From Pelagihabitans sp963710535 (GTDB lineage Bacteria; Bacteroidota; Bacteroidia; Flavobacteriales; Flavobacteriaceae), in assembly GCA_963710535.1 (NCBI GenBank), contig CAVQAW010000003.1, positions 434,001 through 498,000 of the forward strand: a stretch of 64,000 nt of DNA, written 5' to 3'. Numbering within the stretch: position 1 is the first letter of the stretch; every line of letters starts with the position of its first letter. Positions 8,247 to 16,249 of this stretch are shown here, piece after piece. The notes beneath the pieces are model-generated. The model worked only from the letters and a program-made list of their open reading frames with translations, made no database searches and was not told where the DNA came from. Made by a program: the position numbers and the translations under genes.

Positions 8247-8624
8247 GTGTCAAATTCAAAAAAGAAAAAAATACCAACGAAACGGATTACTTTTTTTTAT
8301 TTCATATTCTTTTTTGCCGTGTCCCTTTTTATGAGCGCTTGGTACAGGCCGTTTGTTTATTCAAAAAATATCAATGATTACGGTTTTGCAGACATTGGAA
8401 ATAATATTGCTTTTGTTCCAGGTGTGTATTTTGTTTTGCTTCTGATTCGCCAACGATTCCTACTTGGTAGAACAAAGGACATATTTCTCCATCTAATCAT
8501 ATTGATAACAATTGAATTTACTTCTGGATTGATTTCTGGAATTGGCACATTCGATTTAAAAGATATTTTAGGCCTGGCCATTGGGGCGGGTATAACCTAT
8601 GCAATTATGATAGATAAGAGATAA
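8247..8624 (+). CDS. Small integral membrane protein, unknown (VanZ-like appearance)
   Basis: 125 residues from a GTG start. Four predicted membrane segments (FFYFIFFFAVSLFMSAW, IAFVPGVYFVLLLI, FLHLIILITIEFTSGLIS, ILGLAIGAGITYAIM), a lysine-rich N terminus and an FTSGLI-GTFDLKDILG region recalling VanZ-like proteins (the family often has EFxQ and DxxDxxxN in these helices; here the match is partial). AT-rich island cargo without close neighbours on its strand. I would not assign a function. Confidence 0.5.
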   Translation: MSNSKKKKIPTKRITFFYFIFFFAVSLFMSAWYRPFVYSKNINDYGFADIGNNIAFVPGVYFVLLLIRQRFLLGRTKDIFLHLIILITIEFTSGLISGIGTFDLKDILGLAIGAGITYAIMIDKR

Positions 8625-8911
8625 TTTTCTTATATGTTGCTTACTGGAATGAAAAGAGTCAAATAACTAAATCTAACTACACCTATCAACAATACAAACT
8701 TAGAGGTCTAAATCGCTGGGCTTGCGTATTTTTATGAAATCTGCCAGCTAGCAGGCAGGAACGCAAAATCTTTTGAATTTAACTCGGAAAAGGAAAAATA
8801 AAATAAAAAGTTTTAGCTTCGTGCACAGACCACGCCTTTGGCGTGGCAGGCGGAAACGAAAAATTTCCTTGCCTTCGTCTAAGCTTAGTTCAACTGTTAT
8901 AAACTATTTAT

Positions 8912-9220
8912 ATGGTACAAAATTATATTTCTAGATCTTATAATAATGCTCTTTTTACTTTAATACTATTATTTCAAGGATTCGTTATACTTTGGTCACT
9001 AAAAGATCCACTAGAACATAAAATAGTCACAATAATTTCGAGTTTAGGTTTGCTTATTGGAATGATTACTGCTTTGCGTGGGATTATACAATTTTATAAA
9101 GGCAGGCGAGAAAAGCGAAGTTATAAATTTATGGTTGCCATTATTGGTAATGGCCTGGGATTAATATTTTTCTTTATATGGTTGATTGCATTTATTAGAA
9201 ATTTACAAAAAATGCTTTAA
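8912..9220 (+). CDS. Small membrane protein, unknown function
   Basis: 102 residues with three hydrophobic stretches (ALFTLILLFQGFVILWSL, IVTIISSLGLLIGMITAL, FMVAIIGNGLGLIFFFIWLIAF) separated by short charged loops. AT-rich like the two preceding cargo genes. No family recognised. The 287-base spacer before it contains two hairpins, CCACGCC-TTT-GGCGTGG at 8830-8846 and a CTGCC/GGCAG structure near 8745. Confidence 0.5.
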   Translation: MVQNYISRSYNNALFTLILLFQGFVILWSLKDPLEHKIVTIISSLGLLIGMITALRGIIQFYKGRREKRSYKFMVAIIGNGLGLIFFFIWLIAFIRNLQKML

Positions 9221-9346
9221 ATAGTTTTCAACATTAGCTATAATTAAGTGCTGCCCCCGTAAACTGAAAATTCTTTCTTTTATGTGGCTCGATTTTCCGC
9301 TACTAATTCAAATCCAAGACCGTTAGACAAAATATTGAATCCAAAA

Positions 9347-10900
9347 ATGAACAAGACCACGATAATATCATTGGGACTTTTACTAATCGCATTTCAAAGC
9401 CTGGCTCAAAAAGAAATTACCGTAATAACGAATACCAAGGAAGTTGGAAAGAATTTGTTAACCGGTGAACCTGTAAGAGCAAACGAATTGACTTTTCCAG
9501 ATAGGATTCACGATTTCCAAATAGATACCGTCAACAATTATCTAACAATCCAACTAAGGGGTCTTAGCAAAAACGGCAAATGGTTGGAAAATAAAGGTAG
9601 TGTTGTTCGATATGATACTGACGAAAGAAGAGTTCTTTGGTCTGAAAAAATTGCTTTTCAATTAGCAAGCATTGAACAATTCGGAAGTTTTACGCTTCAC
9701 ACAACAGGTGGAAAAAGTTTCTGTTTAAATAACGAAACTGGCGAACAACTTTGGGAGGTTAAAAACTCTATACTATTCGCTGATCCTGTAGCCAAAATTG
9801 GGCTAGGGTATAAACTCCAAGCTTCAAAAGGAAAAGAGAATATTCTTGAAGGAATCGACCTTACGAATGGTCAACCCATTTGGCAAAGAGAAATTAGTCG
9901 AGAGTATAGTTGGAACGATATATTCTATTTGAACGACTCAACGCTATTAATAGGAGCTTCTGGACTTCATACTTTGAATATCTTCGATGGAACGGGCTGG
10001 GATTATACTACTGTAACGGGAAAAAAGGATTATACGGCATCCGCAATTGGAACTGGGTTGGGAATTGCAGCAGGGCTGCTCACAGGAACGTATGCGGCAT
10101 CAACTGGTCACAATCTGGTAAGAGACGTTGTTTCCAATGTAATTATTGATAGTTTGAATATCTATTTCGCTTCCAAAGAACACTTGGTGAAACTCAACAG
10201 AGAAGGTAAGGCAATCTGGCAAAAATCTCTTCCAAGTGATTTAACTAGTAAATCAAGGATTTTTAAATCGGGTGAAAATTTAATAATGGTGAACAGAGGA
10301 TACGCATATATGGGATATAGGCAATTGGACTTTGGAACTCCATTTATAGCCTCCTTTGATATTTCTTCCGGTGATCAGAATTATTTGGTTACCGTTTCAA
10401 ACGAGAAAAAGGAAATCATCAAAGGATTGGATCAAAATGATGACTCGCTATTCTTTGTATACAACGACCATGTTTCAAAATACGCTATCAGCGATGGACA
10501 ACAGATTATTGATCAATCTTTCAATATTGAAGAATTTGGAGAACTTAATTATTTTATGGGTGACCAAGTTTTTATCCAGAGAGACTCTTTGTTTCTAAGT
10601 TTGCCTCAAATGGATTCTTCTAAACATTACCTCTACACCAATAGCGGAACCGTATTAATCCTTAATTCAAACCTGGAAATAGAGAATAAAATTGAAGCGG
10701 AAGATTTTTACATTTTTTATCTGAACAAGAATGATAAGAAATTTATAGCCAAAGGCAACCAAACATATGTGATTGACACAAACGGCAACAAAGTTGCTGA
10801 ATTTTTAGCTTCGAGCAAATCAACTTTCTTGAACGGAAAACTCTATGACACCCAAGAATTGAGCTTCTTAGAAATAGATATAAAAGAAATAATAAAATAA
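9347..10900 (+). CDS. Secreted PQQ-like beta-propeller protein
   Basis: 517 residues. I start at ATG 9347 because MNKTTIISLGLLLIAFQSLAQ is a clean signal peptide; the frame is open upstream to a GTG at 9284. Repeated blades follow the pattern W/L-x-G-x3-L-x-x-D-x-x-T-G-x-x-x-W, for example SFCLNNETGEQLWEVKN, NILEGIDLTNGQPIWQREIS and HLVKLNREGKAIWQKS, as in PQQ_2 or WD40-like quinoprotein folds. A glycine-rich insert TGLGIAAGLLTGTYAAS sits near residue 245. No catalytic PQQ-dehydrogenase residues are visible, so a binding or scaffold role is more likely. Island cargo. Confidence 0.65.
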   Translation: MNKTTIISLGLLLIAFQSLAQKEITVITNTKEVGKNLLTGEPVRANELTFPDRIHDFQIDTVNNYLTIQLRGLSKNGKWLENKGSVVRYDTDERRVLWSEKIAFQLASIEQFGSFTLHTTGGKSFCLNNETGEQLWEVKNSILFADPVAKIGLGYKLQASKGKENILEGIDLTNGQPIWQREISREYSWNDIFYLNDSTLLIGASGLHTLNIFDGTGWDYTTVTGKKDYTASAIGTGLGIAAGLLTGTYAASTGHNLVRDVVSNVIIDSLNIYFASKEHLVKLNREGKAIWQKSLPSDLTSKSRIFKSGENLIMVNRGYAYMGYRQLDFGTPFIASFDISSGDQNYLVTVSNEKKEIIKGLDQNDDSLFFVYNDHVSKYAISDGQQIIDQSFNIEEFGELNYFMGDQVFIQRDSLFLSLPQMDSSKHYLYTNSGTVLILNSNLEIENKIEAEDFYIFYLNKNDKKFIAKGNQTYVIDTNGNKVAEFLASSKSTFLNGKLYDTQELSFLEIDIKEIIK

Positions 10901-11165
10901 CAAACCCTAACAATGGTATAAAACATAAGGCGGATAAGGGTTTTCGAAAGGATTGGATTCTTACCAGGCTTTGTCTCAACGACCAAGAACGCAGCGGAGC
11001 AAAGTGCTGCAAGCCCCAAATCCTTACCGAGCTAATACTACGGAGCGAGGTAAAATATTTTTTTTGCAACAAACTTTTTCAATGTTTACAGGGGCTTCCT
11101 AACTTTTTGCAACAAACTTTTGCAAAACATTGCAATAGAAAACCTGTTCAAAATGCACTTAACCC

Positions 11166-11193
11166 TTTAATATTCAATGCCTTGAATATTAAA
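11166..11193. repeat. Perfect 12-bp inverted repeat
   Basis: TTTAATATTCAA, loop TGCC, TTGAATATTAAA. It lacks a T-tail after it, so it is not an obvious terminator. Confidence 0.7.
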
Positions 11194-11437
11194 CCGGACA
11201 CCATAACATCGCTTTAGCGTGTTATCCTCTTGCTTTACAAATCTTAATCCGCTACGCTCCTAAAATTTGTAAACCTTAGTCAGTGCTCCATTAGCAAAAA
11301 GTAGTTTGCGCCCTAACGGATTTTTGATTGACGCTTACCTATCGGGACGCTATAAAAATCCATCAGGAACCTGCGCAGGTTAGTTATGGTAAGATTTGGG
11401 GCTGCGCTTTTAAGAAATATATCATCCTTAAAAAAGC

Positions 11438-11520
11438 AAACAAGGGTAATTTTTACCTTCATCGCTAAAACAAGGGTAATTTTTTTGTATATTTACCCTC
11501 GTATTTAAAATAAGTGTAAA
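11438..11520. promoter_or_regulatory. Repeat operator and promoter of the fic gene
   Basis: AAACAAGGGTAATTTTT occurs at 11438-11454 and again exactly 30 bases later at 11468-11484. The same core is inverted in ATTTACCCTCG at 11491-11501, and a degraded direct copy AAGTGTAAA ends at 11520. The inverted copy overlaps a TATATTTA promoter element at 11488-11495. Binding there would block transcription, so autorepression, perhaps by the C-terminal DNA-binding part of the Fic protein, is the simplest reading. Confidence 0.55.
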
Positions 11521-11535
11521 TTCGAACCTCATCAA

Positions 11536-12621
11536 GTGGCAACTTTTAATAAAGACATTCCCTATAATGATTTACCATTGCTTCCCCCCAAAAAGGAGTT
11601 GGAAACCACTGCCGTTTTACGAAAGGCCATTACGGCCAGCCGGGCCTTGTCCAAACTAAACGGAGCGATTACCAATTTGCCCAACCCAAGACTTTTTTTA
11701 GATACCATTCATCTTCAAGAAGCAAAGGCAAGCTCTGAAATAGAAAACATCATTACCACGAACGACGATTTATATCAGGCCGTGGTAGCCGATAAAAAAT
11801 ACGACAACCCGGCCGCCAAAGAAGTAATCAGTTACAAGGAAGCCCTCTGGTATGGGTTGGAACAATTGAAAAAAAAACCTTTGATCACTACCAATCTATG
11901 TATTGAAATTGTGCAACGCATAAAGCGGAATACGGCTGAAATTAGAAAAACCCCTGGCACTACTTTATCAAATATAAAAGGAGAGATCATTTATACCCCA
12001 CCAACGGGAGAAGCAATTATAAGAGATAAGCTGGCGAATCTCGAAAAATTTATCAATGGGCCCTGTAAATTAGATCCGCTCATAAAAATGGCATTGATGC
12101 ATTATCAATTTGAAGCCATCCATCCCTTTGCTGATGGTAACGGAAGAACGGGACGCATCTTACTCCTAATGTATCTTAATATGGAAAAGCTACTGGATAT
12201 ACCAGCGATCTACCTGAGCGAATACATCATCAATAACAAAGTGGCATACTATAAAAAACTAAGATCGGTTACGGAAAAAGAGGATTGGGAAGGTTGGGTA
12301 TTGTATATGCTCGACATGATAGAAATAACCGCAGCAAAAGGATTGCTCCGTCTTGAAAATATTATGGCCCTCATGGAGGAGATATCAACGGAAATAAAAG
12401 AAAAATTGCCCAAAGCATATTCCAAAGAGTTAATAGAAATCCTATTCAGGTTGCCTTATACAAAAAGGCAGTATTTAATAAATGAGGGATTAGGAACACT
12501 TAAAACCGTCGGCAATTATTTGAGAGATCTCGAGAAAGAGGGTTTTCTAAAATCCATAAAGGTGGGGAAAGAGAAATTATACCTCAATTATCGATTGATG
12601 GAAATTTTGGAGAAACAATAA
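11536..12621 (+). CDS. Fic family protein (AMP-transferase-like) with C-terminal winged helix
   Basis: 361 residues from a GTG start. An N-terminal inhibitory helix motif S-x3-E-N lies at residues 66-71 (SSEIEN), the Fic catalytic loop HPFADGNGRTGR at 196-207 with the catalytic histidine and ATP-binding arginine, and the C-terminal 80 residues (LFRLPYTKRQYLINEGLGT, then VGNYLRDLEKEGFLKS) look like a winged-helix domain. It is a class II Fic protein with intact self-inhibition, which would transfer AMP to a protein hydroxyl when released. Such proteins occur as solitary regulators or toxin-like modules on mobile DNA. Last gene of the island. Confidence 0.88.
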   Translation: MATFNKDIPYNDLPLLPPKKELETTAVLRKAITASRALSKLNGAITNLPNPRLFLDTIHLQEAKASSEIENIITTNDDLYQAVVADKKYDNPAAKEVISYKEALWYGLEQLKKKPLITTNLCIEIVQRIKRNTAEIRKTPGTTLSNIKGEIIYTPPTGEAIIRDKLANLEKFINGPCKLDPLIKMALMHYQFEAIHPFADGNGRTGRILLLMYLNMEKLLDIPAIYLSEYIINNKVAYYKKLRSVTEKEDWEGWVLYMLDMIEITAAKGLLRLENIMALMEEISTEIKEKLPKAYSKELIEILFRLPYTKRQYLINEGLGTLKTVGNYLRDLEKEGFLKSIKVGKEKLYLNYRLMEILEKQ

Positions 12622-12706
12622 AATAGGAATCCTATATTTGCACTAGGAATATTATGTAGTGCCAAATAAGCACAAACAAGTTCATTTGAAATAACAAGTA
12701 CGATCC

Positions 12707-12730
12707 GGTGCGCCAATCGGTGCGTACTTT
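12707..12730. repeat. Right-end copy of the 24-bp repeat
   Basis: GGTGCGCCAATCGGTGCGTA then CTTT, 22 of 24 positions equal to 6029-6052 in the same orientation, 46 bases inside attR. Candidate integrase arm site. Confidence 0.6.
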
Positions 12731-12775
12731 GAAAATATCGGTTTTAACTTATTGAATATCAAATGGTTACGGAAG

Positions 12776-12800
12776 GGGTTCGAGCCCCAGCCCGGTCACT
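12776..12800 (+). repeat. attR: 25-bp direct repeat, orphan tRNA-Lys 3' end
   Basis: Exact copy of 5904-5928 without the 5' part of a tRNA. It marks the right junction of the island. Confidence 0.9.
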
Positions 12801-12810
12801 GATTTGTGAA

Positions 12811-12838
12811 AAACCCCGCCAAATGGCGGGGTTTTCAT
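12811..12838 (+). terminator. Terminator, probably the original one of tRNA-Lys
   Basis: A 10-bp stem AAACCCCGCC/GGCGGGGTTT with loop AAAT and a T-rich tail, starting 10 bases after attR. Before the island inserted, this would have followed the tRNA directly. Confidence 0.8.
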
Positions 12839-13012
12839 TTTATGGCAAAACCTAACAACCTTTGAGTACTCAAACGCGTTTTGGGAAGTTTTGGAGACCC
12901 ATCGAAAAATGAGCACCGAATAGCGGTGTGCTTTTGAGGGTTGGGATTGAAGTATTGCAAGCATTGCGGATAACCATGTTAAGAAAGGCCGTTTTATGCT
13001 TTTTACACATCA

Positions 13013-14062
13013 TCATGAACGCGTTTCGCTTTTTAATATCTTAACAATACGTGCATGAACGATTTCCGATACATTCCAAGAGTATCCACCACTTGTATTT
13101 ACAAACAGAATAACGACAGCATCAATATCCTTGTGATACTTGGCGATACTACTGTATCCCGGCAATAATCCGGTGTGTTCATACTCATAAATATTGGAAT
13201 AGATCGTCTGCTCCTTATCATTTAGCAAAGCGCCATCGTTCAAGGCCCGCAAGAATATGCCCACATCTTCAGCCGTAGCCACCATAGAGCCGGCAGGGCT
13301 AACAAAATCATTAGGCTTTAAATCGCTGTCATAACCTACGGCGTATCCGCTCATAACCTCCTCCAGATCCACTTCACTGAGCAAACTGTAGGTATTGTTC
13401 AGCCCAAGTGGCAACAAAATTTCCTGTTTGATATATTCATGATGGCTATATCCCAAAGTTTTATCAAGGATTTCCCCTATCAGCAAATAATTTGTATTCG
13501 AGTACCTATATTTTTTATCCGGTGCAAAATCAGCGGGGGTGTCCAGCACCAAGTCAAGCGATTCTTCAATATTTTTCGAATAATCTTTTACCCAAAAACC
13601 AGGATAGTCGCTGTAGTTGGGAATGCCACTGCGATGCTGCACCATCATTCTCAAGGTAATTTTATCTGCATTTTCAATTCTTCCTACTAGTTTGGGCAAG
13701 TAATCAGCTAGCGTTTTATCCAAAGACAGCTGTTGATCATTGACCAATTTAGCGACGGCAACCGCAACATACAACTTGCTGATACTGGCAATCTTGAACA
13801 AGGCTTTCGGGTCGGCAGGAATTTTTTTAATTCGGTCATGCCAGCCTGCGGCATACAACTCCGGTGGCTTCCCTGCTTGGTCCACATAAACAATGATACC
13901 GTCCAATTCATAGCCAATGGCATCATTGACTTGTTCCTGGACCGTATCAGGTAAAGGTGTCAACAGTACTCTTAACAAAAGCCATGGTACGAAGAACAGG
14001 GAGGTTATGGTTCCTACAAGCAATACAATTCTGAGTATTCGTTTGGTTTGTTTCTTACTCAT
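13013..14062 (-). CDS. Serine hydrolase, beta-lactamase/class C PBP family
   Basis: 349 residues from ATG 14062 (a GTG lies one codon upstream). One N-terminal membrane segment (RIVLLVGTITSLFFVPWLLL) anchors a periplasmic domain. Catalytic motifs: S-x-x-K in KIASISKLYVA (serine about residue 93), Y-x-N as YSNTNY, and HTG in EYEHTGLLPGY. These define the EstB/AmpC-like serine beta-lactamase fold; such anchored members are usually D-Ala-D-Ala carboxypeptidases or esterases rather than resistance enzymes. First gene right of the island, converging on it. Confidence 0.85.
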   Translation of the reverse strand: MSKKQTKRILRIVLLVGTITSLFFVPWLLLRVLLTPLPDTVQEQVNDAIGYELDGIIVYVDQAGKPPELYAAGWHDRIKKIPADPKALFKIASISKLYVAVAVAKLVNDQQLSLDKTLADYLPKLVGRIENADKITLRMMVQHRSGIPNYSDYPGFWVKDYSKNIEESLDLVLDTPADFAPDKKYRYSNTNYLLIGEILDKTLGYSHHEYIKQEILLPLGLNNTYSLLSEVDLEEVMSGYAVGYDSDLKPNDFVSPAGSMVATAEDVGIFLRALNDGALLNDKEQTIYSNIYEYEHTGLLPGYSSIAKYHKDIDAVVILFVNTSGGYSWNVSEIVHARIVKILKSETRS

Positions 14063-14145
14063 CACTTATTGGTATGAAATGGAATCATCTCTTTTGTATA
14101 TATGGTCAATATTTTTTTGCGGTAATTTCATTTCAATCAAAAAAA

Positions 14146-14913
14146 TCAATCGTCGGTGATCATCGCATTTATTTCATTGACAACGGTTTGTCCAACAGCT
14201 CCCAATTGATTGTATTGATCGATCATCGTATCAAATTGAAAGGCTGCCAAACTAATCACGTTTCGGTAAGGCGCAGACGCAGTGTATTGCTTAAAGGCCT
14301 CGTAATACTCAGATTGTGGTGTTGCCCTTAAGTTTAGGGAATCCTGTGGCATAACGCCAAACGCTAAAATTAACGAGACATCGAACTGTGTAGAAAGATA
14401 GCCCTCTTGATTCACCATATAATCGTTATAACTCTTCTCGTTTTCGGCAATGACTTCCAATAAACTATGGTATTTCGCCAATAGGGAATCCAGTGGGGTA
14501 TTGTTGATTTTGCCAAAATATTCGGAATTTTTCAAAGCTTCGTACCCCCCTGTATTGGGTTTGAAATAGAAATCCGCAAAAGCATAACCACTGGCCATGA
14601 AAACAAAGAGATTCTCCTCTTCCGTTTTATCCAATATACTTATGCGTGCCTTTTTACAAGCCTCGGCTATCTGCGCCCTACCCTTCGTAATCTCCTCCAA
14701 ATGCTGCAGATCTTCCAAGGTATGGGATTTGATTTTAACCAAATACTCCTTCAAGGCGTTGTTATCCTTTCTGGTCTGATTCCAATTGTTGATTTGCAGT
14801 GCAATCAAAATACCGACCACTACCAACAGTATTTCCCCAATGGCATATTTTATATACTTCCCGGTCTTGTGTACCCCCAATAGTTCAAAACGTATTTTTC
14901 TAAAGATTTTCAT
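14146..14913 (-). CDS. DUF6090 family membrane protein
   Basis: 255 residues from ATG 14913. The start MKIFRKIRFELLGVHKTGKY followed by one membrane helix IKYAIGEILLVVVGILIALQ and INNWNQTRKDN is the signature of the DUF6090 family, very common in Flavobacteriia. The remainder is helical and periplasmic. Function unknown. The nearby upstream ATG at 14970 gives an unlikely polar extension. Confidence 0.85.
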   Translation of the reverse strand: MKIFRKIRFELLGVHKTGKYIKYAIGEILLVVVGILIALQINNWNQTRKDNNALKEYLVKIKSHTLEDLQHLEEITKGRAQIAEACKKARISILDKTEEENLFVFMASGYAFADFYFKPNTGGYEALKNSEYFGKINNTPLDSLLAKYHSLLEVIAENEKSYNDYMVNQEGYLSTQFDVSLILAFGVMPQDSLNLRATPQSEYYEAFKQYTASAPYRNVISLAAFQFDTMIDQYNQLGAVGQTVVNEINAMITDD

Positions 14914-14953
14914 CACAATTATCGAATAAAATAATGTTGTTTTGGCGTTCGTT

Positions 14954-15874
14954 TTATTGTAGCACCTCAATAACTACATTTCCTCTTTTTCGTCCCAGGT
15001 CGACATACTTATGGGCCACGGTAATTTCATCGAGCATAAATGTTTTGTCGATAAATGGTTTCAGTTTTCCACTTTCCGCAAGGTTTTTTATTTGATTTAA
15101 ATTTTCATCATCCTCCTTGGTCAGCATTTTAACGGTGACGAACTTACCTTCGGCATCCAGCACTTTTTTCGCAATCGACTTGCTGGTCTTGCCTACGGCG
15201 TCAAAAACGATGTCGAATTTCCCATCGCCATCAGAATAGTCTTCCATTTTGTAATCAATGACGTTTTCAGCACCCAGTGCTTTCACCATCCCCATATTGG
15301 AACCACTGCAAACCCCCGTTACCGATGCGCCTTTTTGATTTGCCAATTGAACGGCATAGCTACCCACACTGCCTGAAGCACCATAAACCAAAACCTTTTG
15401 TCCCTTTTTCAGCCTGGCCTTCTTAAGCAGGTACATGGCAGTCATGGCGCCAACGGGCAAGGCCGCTGCTTCGTTGAAGCTCAGGTTCCTGGGTTTTATT
15501 GCCACCACCCCATTTTTCCATTCCTGCGGCAAGCAGATGTATTCCGCATAAGAGCCCGTTTTTAGCATGGTCGTAGTACCGAATACAGCGTCTCCAACCC
15601 TGAATATTGTAACTTTTTTGCCAATTTCCTCAATGGTGCCTGCCAATTCATGTCCCAATATCTTCTTCTTTGGTTTAAACAAGCCGAATATGATTCGGGC
15701 CGGGAGCCAAAACAAAGGTGGGAAATCGGAACTGCGTAACCGCACATCTCCGGAAGTTACGGTGGCCGCATGTATTTTGATAAGAATTTCATTTTCTTTT
15801 GGCCGTGGCTTTTCCAGCTCCGTTAACTTCAGGACCTCTGGTGGGCCATATTTTTGATAGACGACTGCTTTCAT
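14954..15874 (-). CDS. Zinc-free NAD(P)-dependent alcohol dehydrogenase / quinone reductase
   Basis: 306 residues of the MDR superfamily. GroES-like N-terminal domain (GHELAGTIEEIGKKV), Rossmann domain with YGASGSVGSYAVQLA (nucleotide loop about residue 144) and no structural or catalytic zinc cysteines, as in quinone oxidoreductases (QOR type). It should reduce a quinone, enal or similar substrate with NADPH. The gene stands 40 bases upstream of the DUF6090 gene on the same strand. Confidence 0.88.
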   Translation of the reverse strand: MKAVVYQKYGPPEVLKLTELEKPRPKENEILIKIHAATVTSGDVRLRSSDFPPLFWLPARIIFGLFKPKKKILGHELAGTIEEIGKKVTIFRVGDAVFGTTTMLKTGSYAEYICLPQEWKNGVVAIKPRNLSFNEAAALPVGAMTAMYLLKKARLKKGQKVLVYGASGSVGSYAVQLANQKGASVTGVCSGSNMGMVKALGAENVIDYKMEDYSDGDGKFDIVFDAVGKTSKSIAKKVLDAEGKFVTVKMLTKEDDENLNQIKNLAESGKLKPFIDKTFMLDEITVAHKYVDLGRKRGNVVIEVLQ

Positions 15875-15936
15875 ATTTTCGTTCTTTTAAAATGAAACAT
15901 AATGTTAAGGTTCAAATTGGATAGACCTTAAAACTT

Positions 15937-16249
15937 CTAATGGCAACATCCACCACTGCCACAACCGAAAGTGATTCCATATAGCAAATGAGGCGGTGTT
16001 ATTGTCTGCCATGGAAGACAACCTTGGATCCAGTCATACTTGGGTACCATGGCAGTATCCCGATCATCACCTATGGCCAAAGGATCTTTACTTGTTTTGG
16101 GCCGCCAACCATTCCATGATGGTGACGGGTTTTCCTGATGCTTTACCCGGGTTCCACCATAATCGAGCTTGGCGCGCTTGGCGTGGAAATAGATCTAAGA
16201 CCGGACCATTGTAGTCATGGTGGTTGTCCCCAAAAAAATCCGCTGCCGC
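15937..16249 (-). pseudogene. Frameshifted C-terminal gene remnant, family not recognised
   Basis: Directly after the DUF1080 stop codon the same reverse frame stays open for 53 codons (16249-16091), ending WWNPGKASGKPVTIMEWLAA before a TAA at 16088-16090. One base on, the next frame continues without interruption from about 16089 to a stop at 15937, reading DPLAIGDDRDTAMVPKYDWIQ and ending GITFGCGSGGCCH. Both halves look like protein, and skipping one base in the AAAA run near 16095 joins them. No start codon or upstream domain remains, so this is a degraded 3' fragment of about 104 residues. The Cys/Gly-rich end is distinctive, but I cannot name the family. Confidence 0.5.

Larger units (their letters stand above)
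10901..11535. other. 635-base hairpin-rich non-coding stretch in the island
   Basis: I see no gene. It contains a perfect 12-bp inverted repeat at 11166-11177/11182-11193 (loop TGCC), a second inverted pair at 11203-11225, an 18-base direct repeat TTTTTGCAACAAACTTTT at 11061-11078 and 11104-11121, and an imperfect inverted pair around GCCCCAAATC (11009-11028 versus 11387-11406) bracketing the middle. The right 100 bases hold the Fic promoter region. Confidence 0.55.
5904..12800. mobile_element. Integrated genomic island in tRNA-Lys (about 6.9 kb)
   Basis: Bounded by the 25-bp direct repeats at 5904-5928 and 12776-12800, with a tyrosine recombinase as first gene. A 24-bp near-identical repeat sits just inside each end. 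Cargo: two to three small membrane proteins of AT-rich composition, a PQQ-like propeller protein and a Fic protein. No replication, relaxase, conjugation or phage structural gene is present, so it is a non-conjugative integrative element or a remnant. Confidence 0.87.

Noticed and set aside
12767..12964. 65-residue reverse open frame across attR
   Set aside because: It reads through the orphan tRNA end and the terminator hairpin, so the frame is accidental.
15996..16214. 72-residue forward open frame
   Set aside because: It is the complement of the frameshifted reverse fragment, whose residue pattern is far more protein-like.
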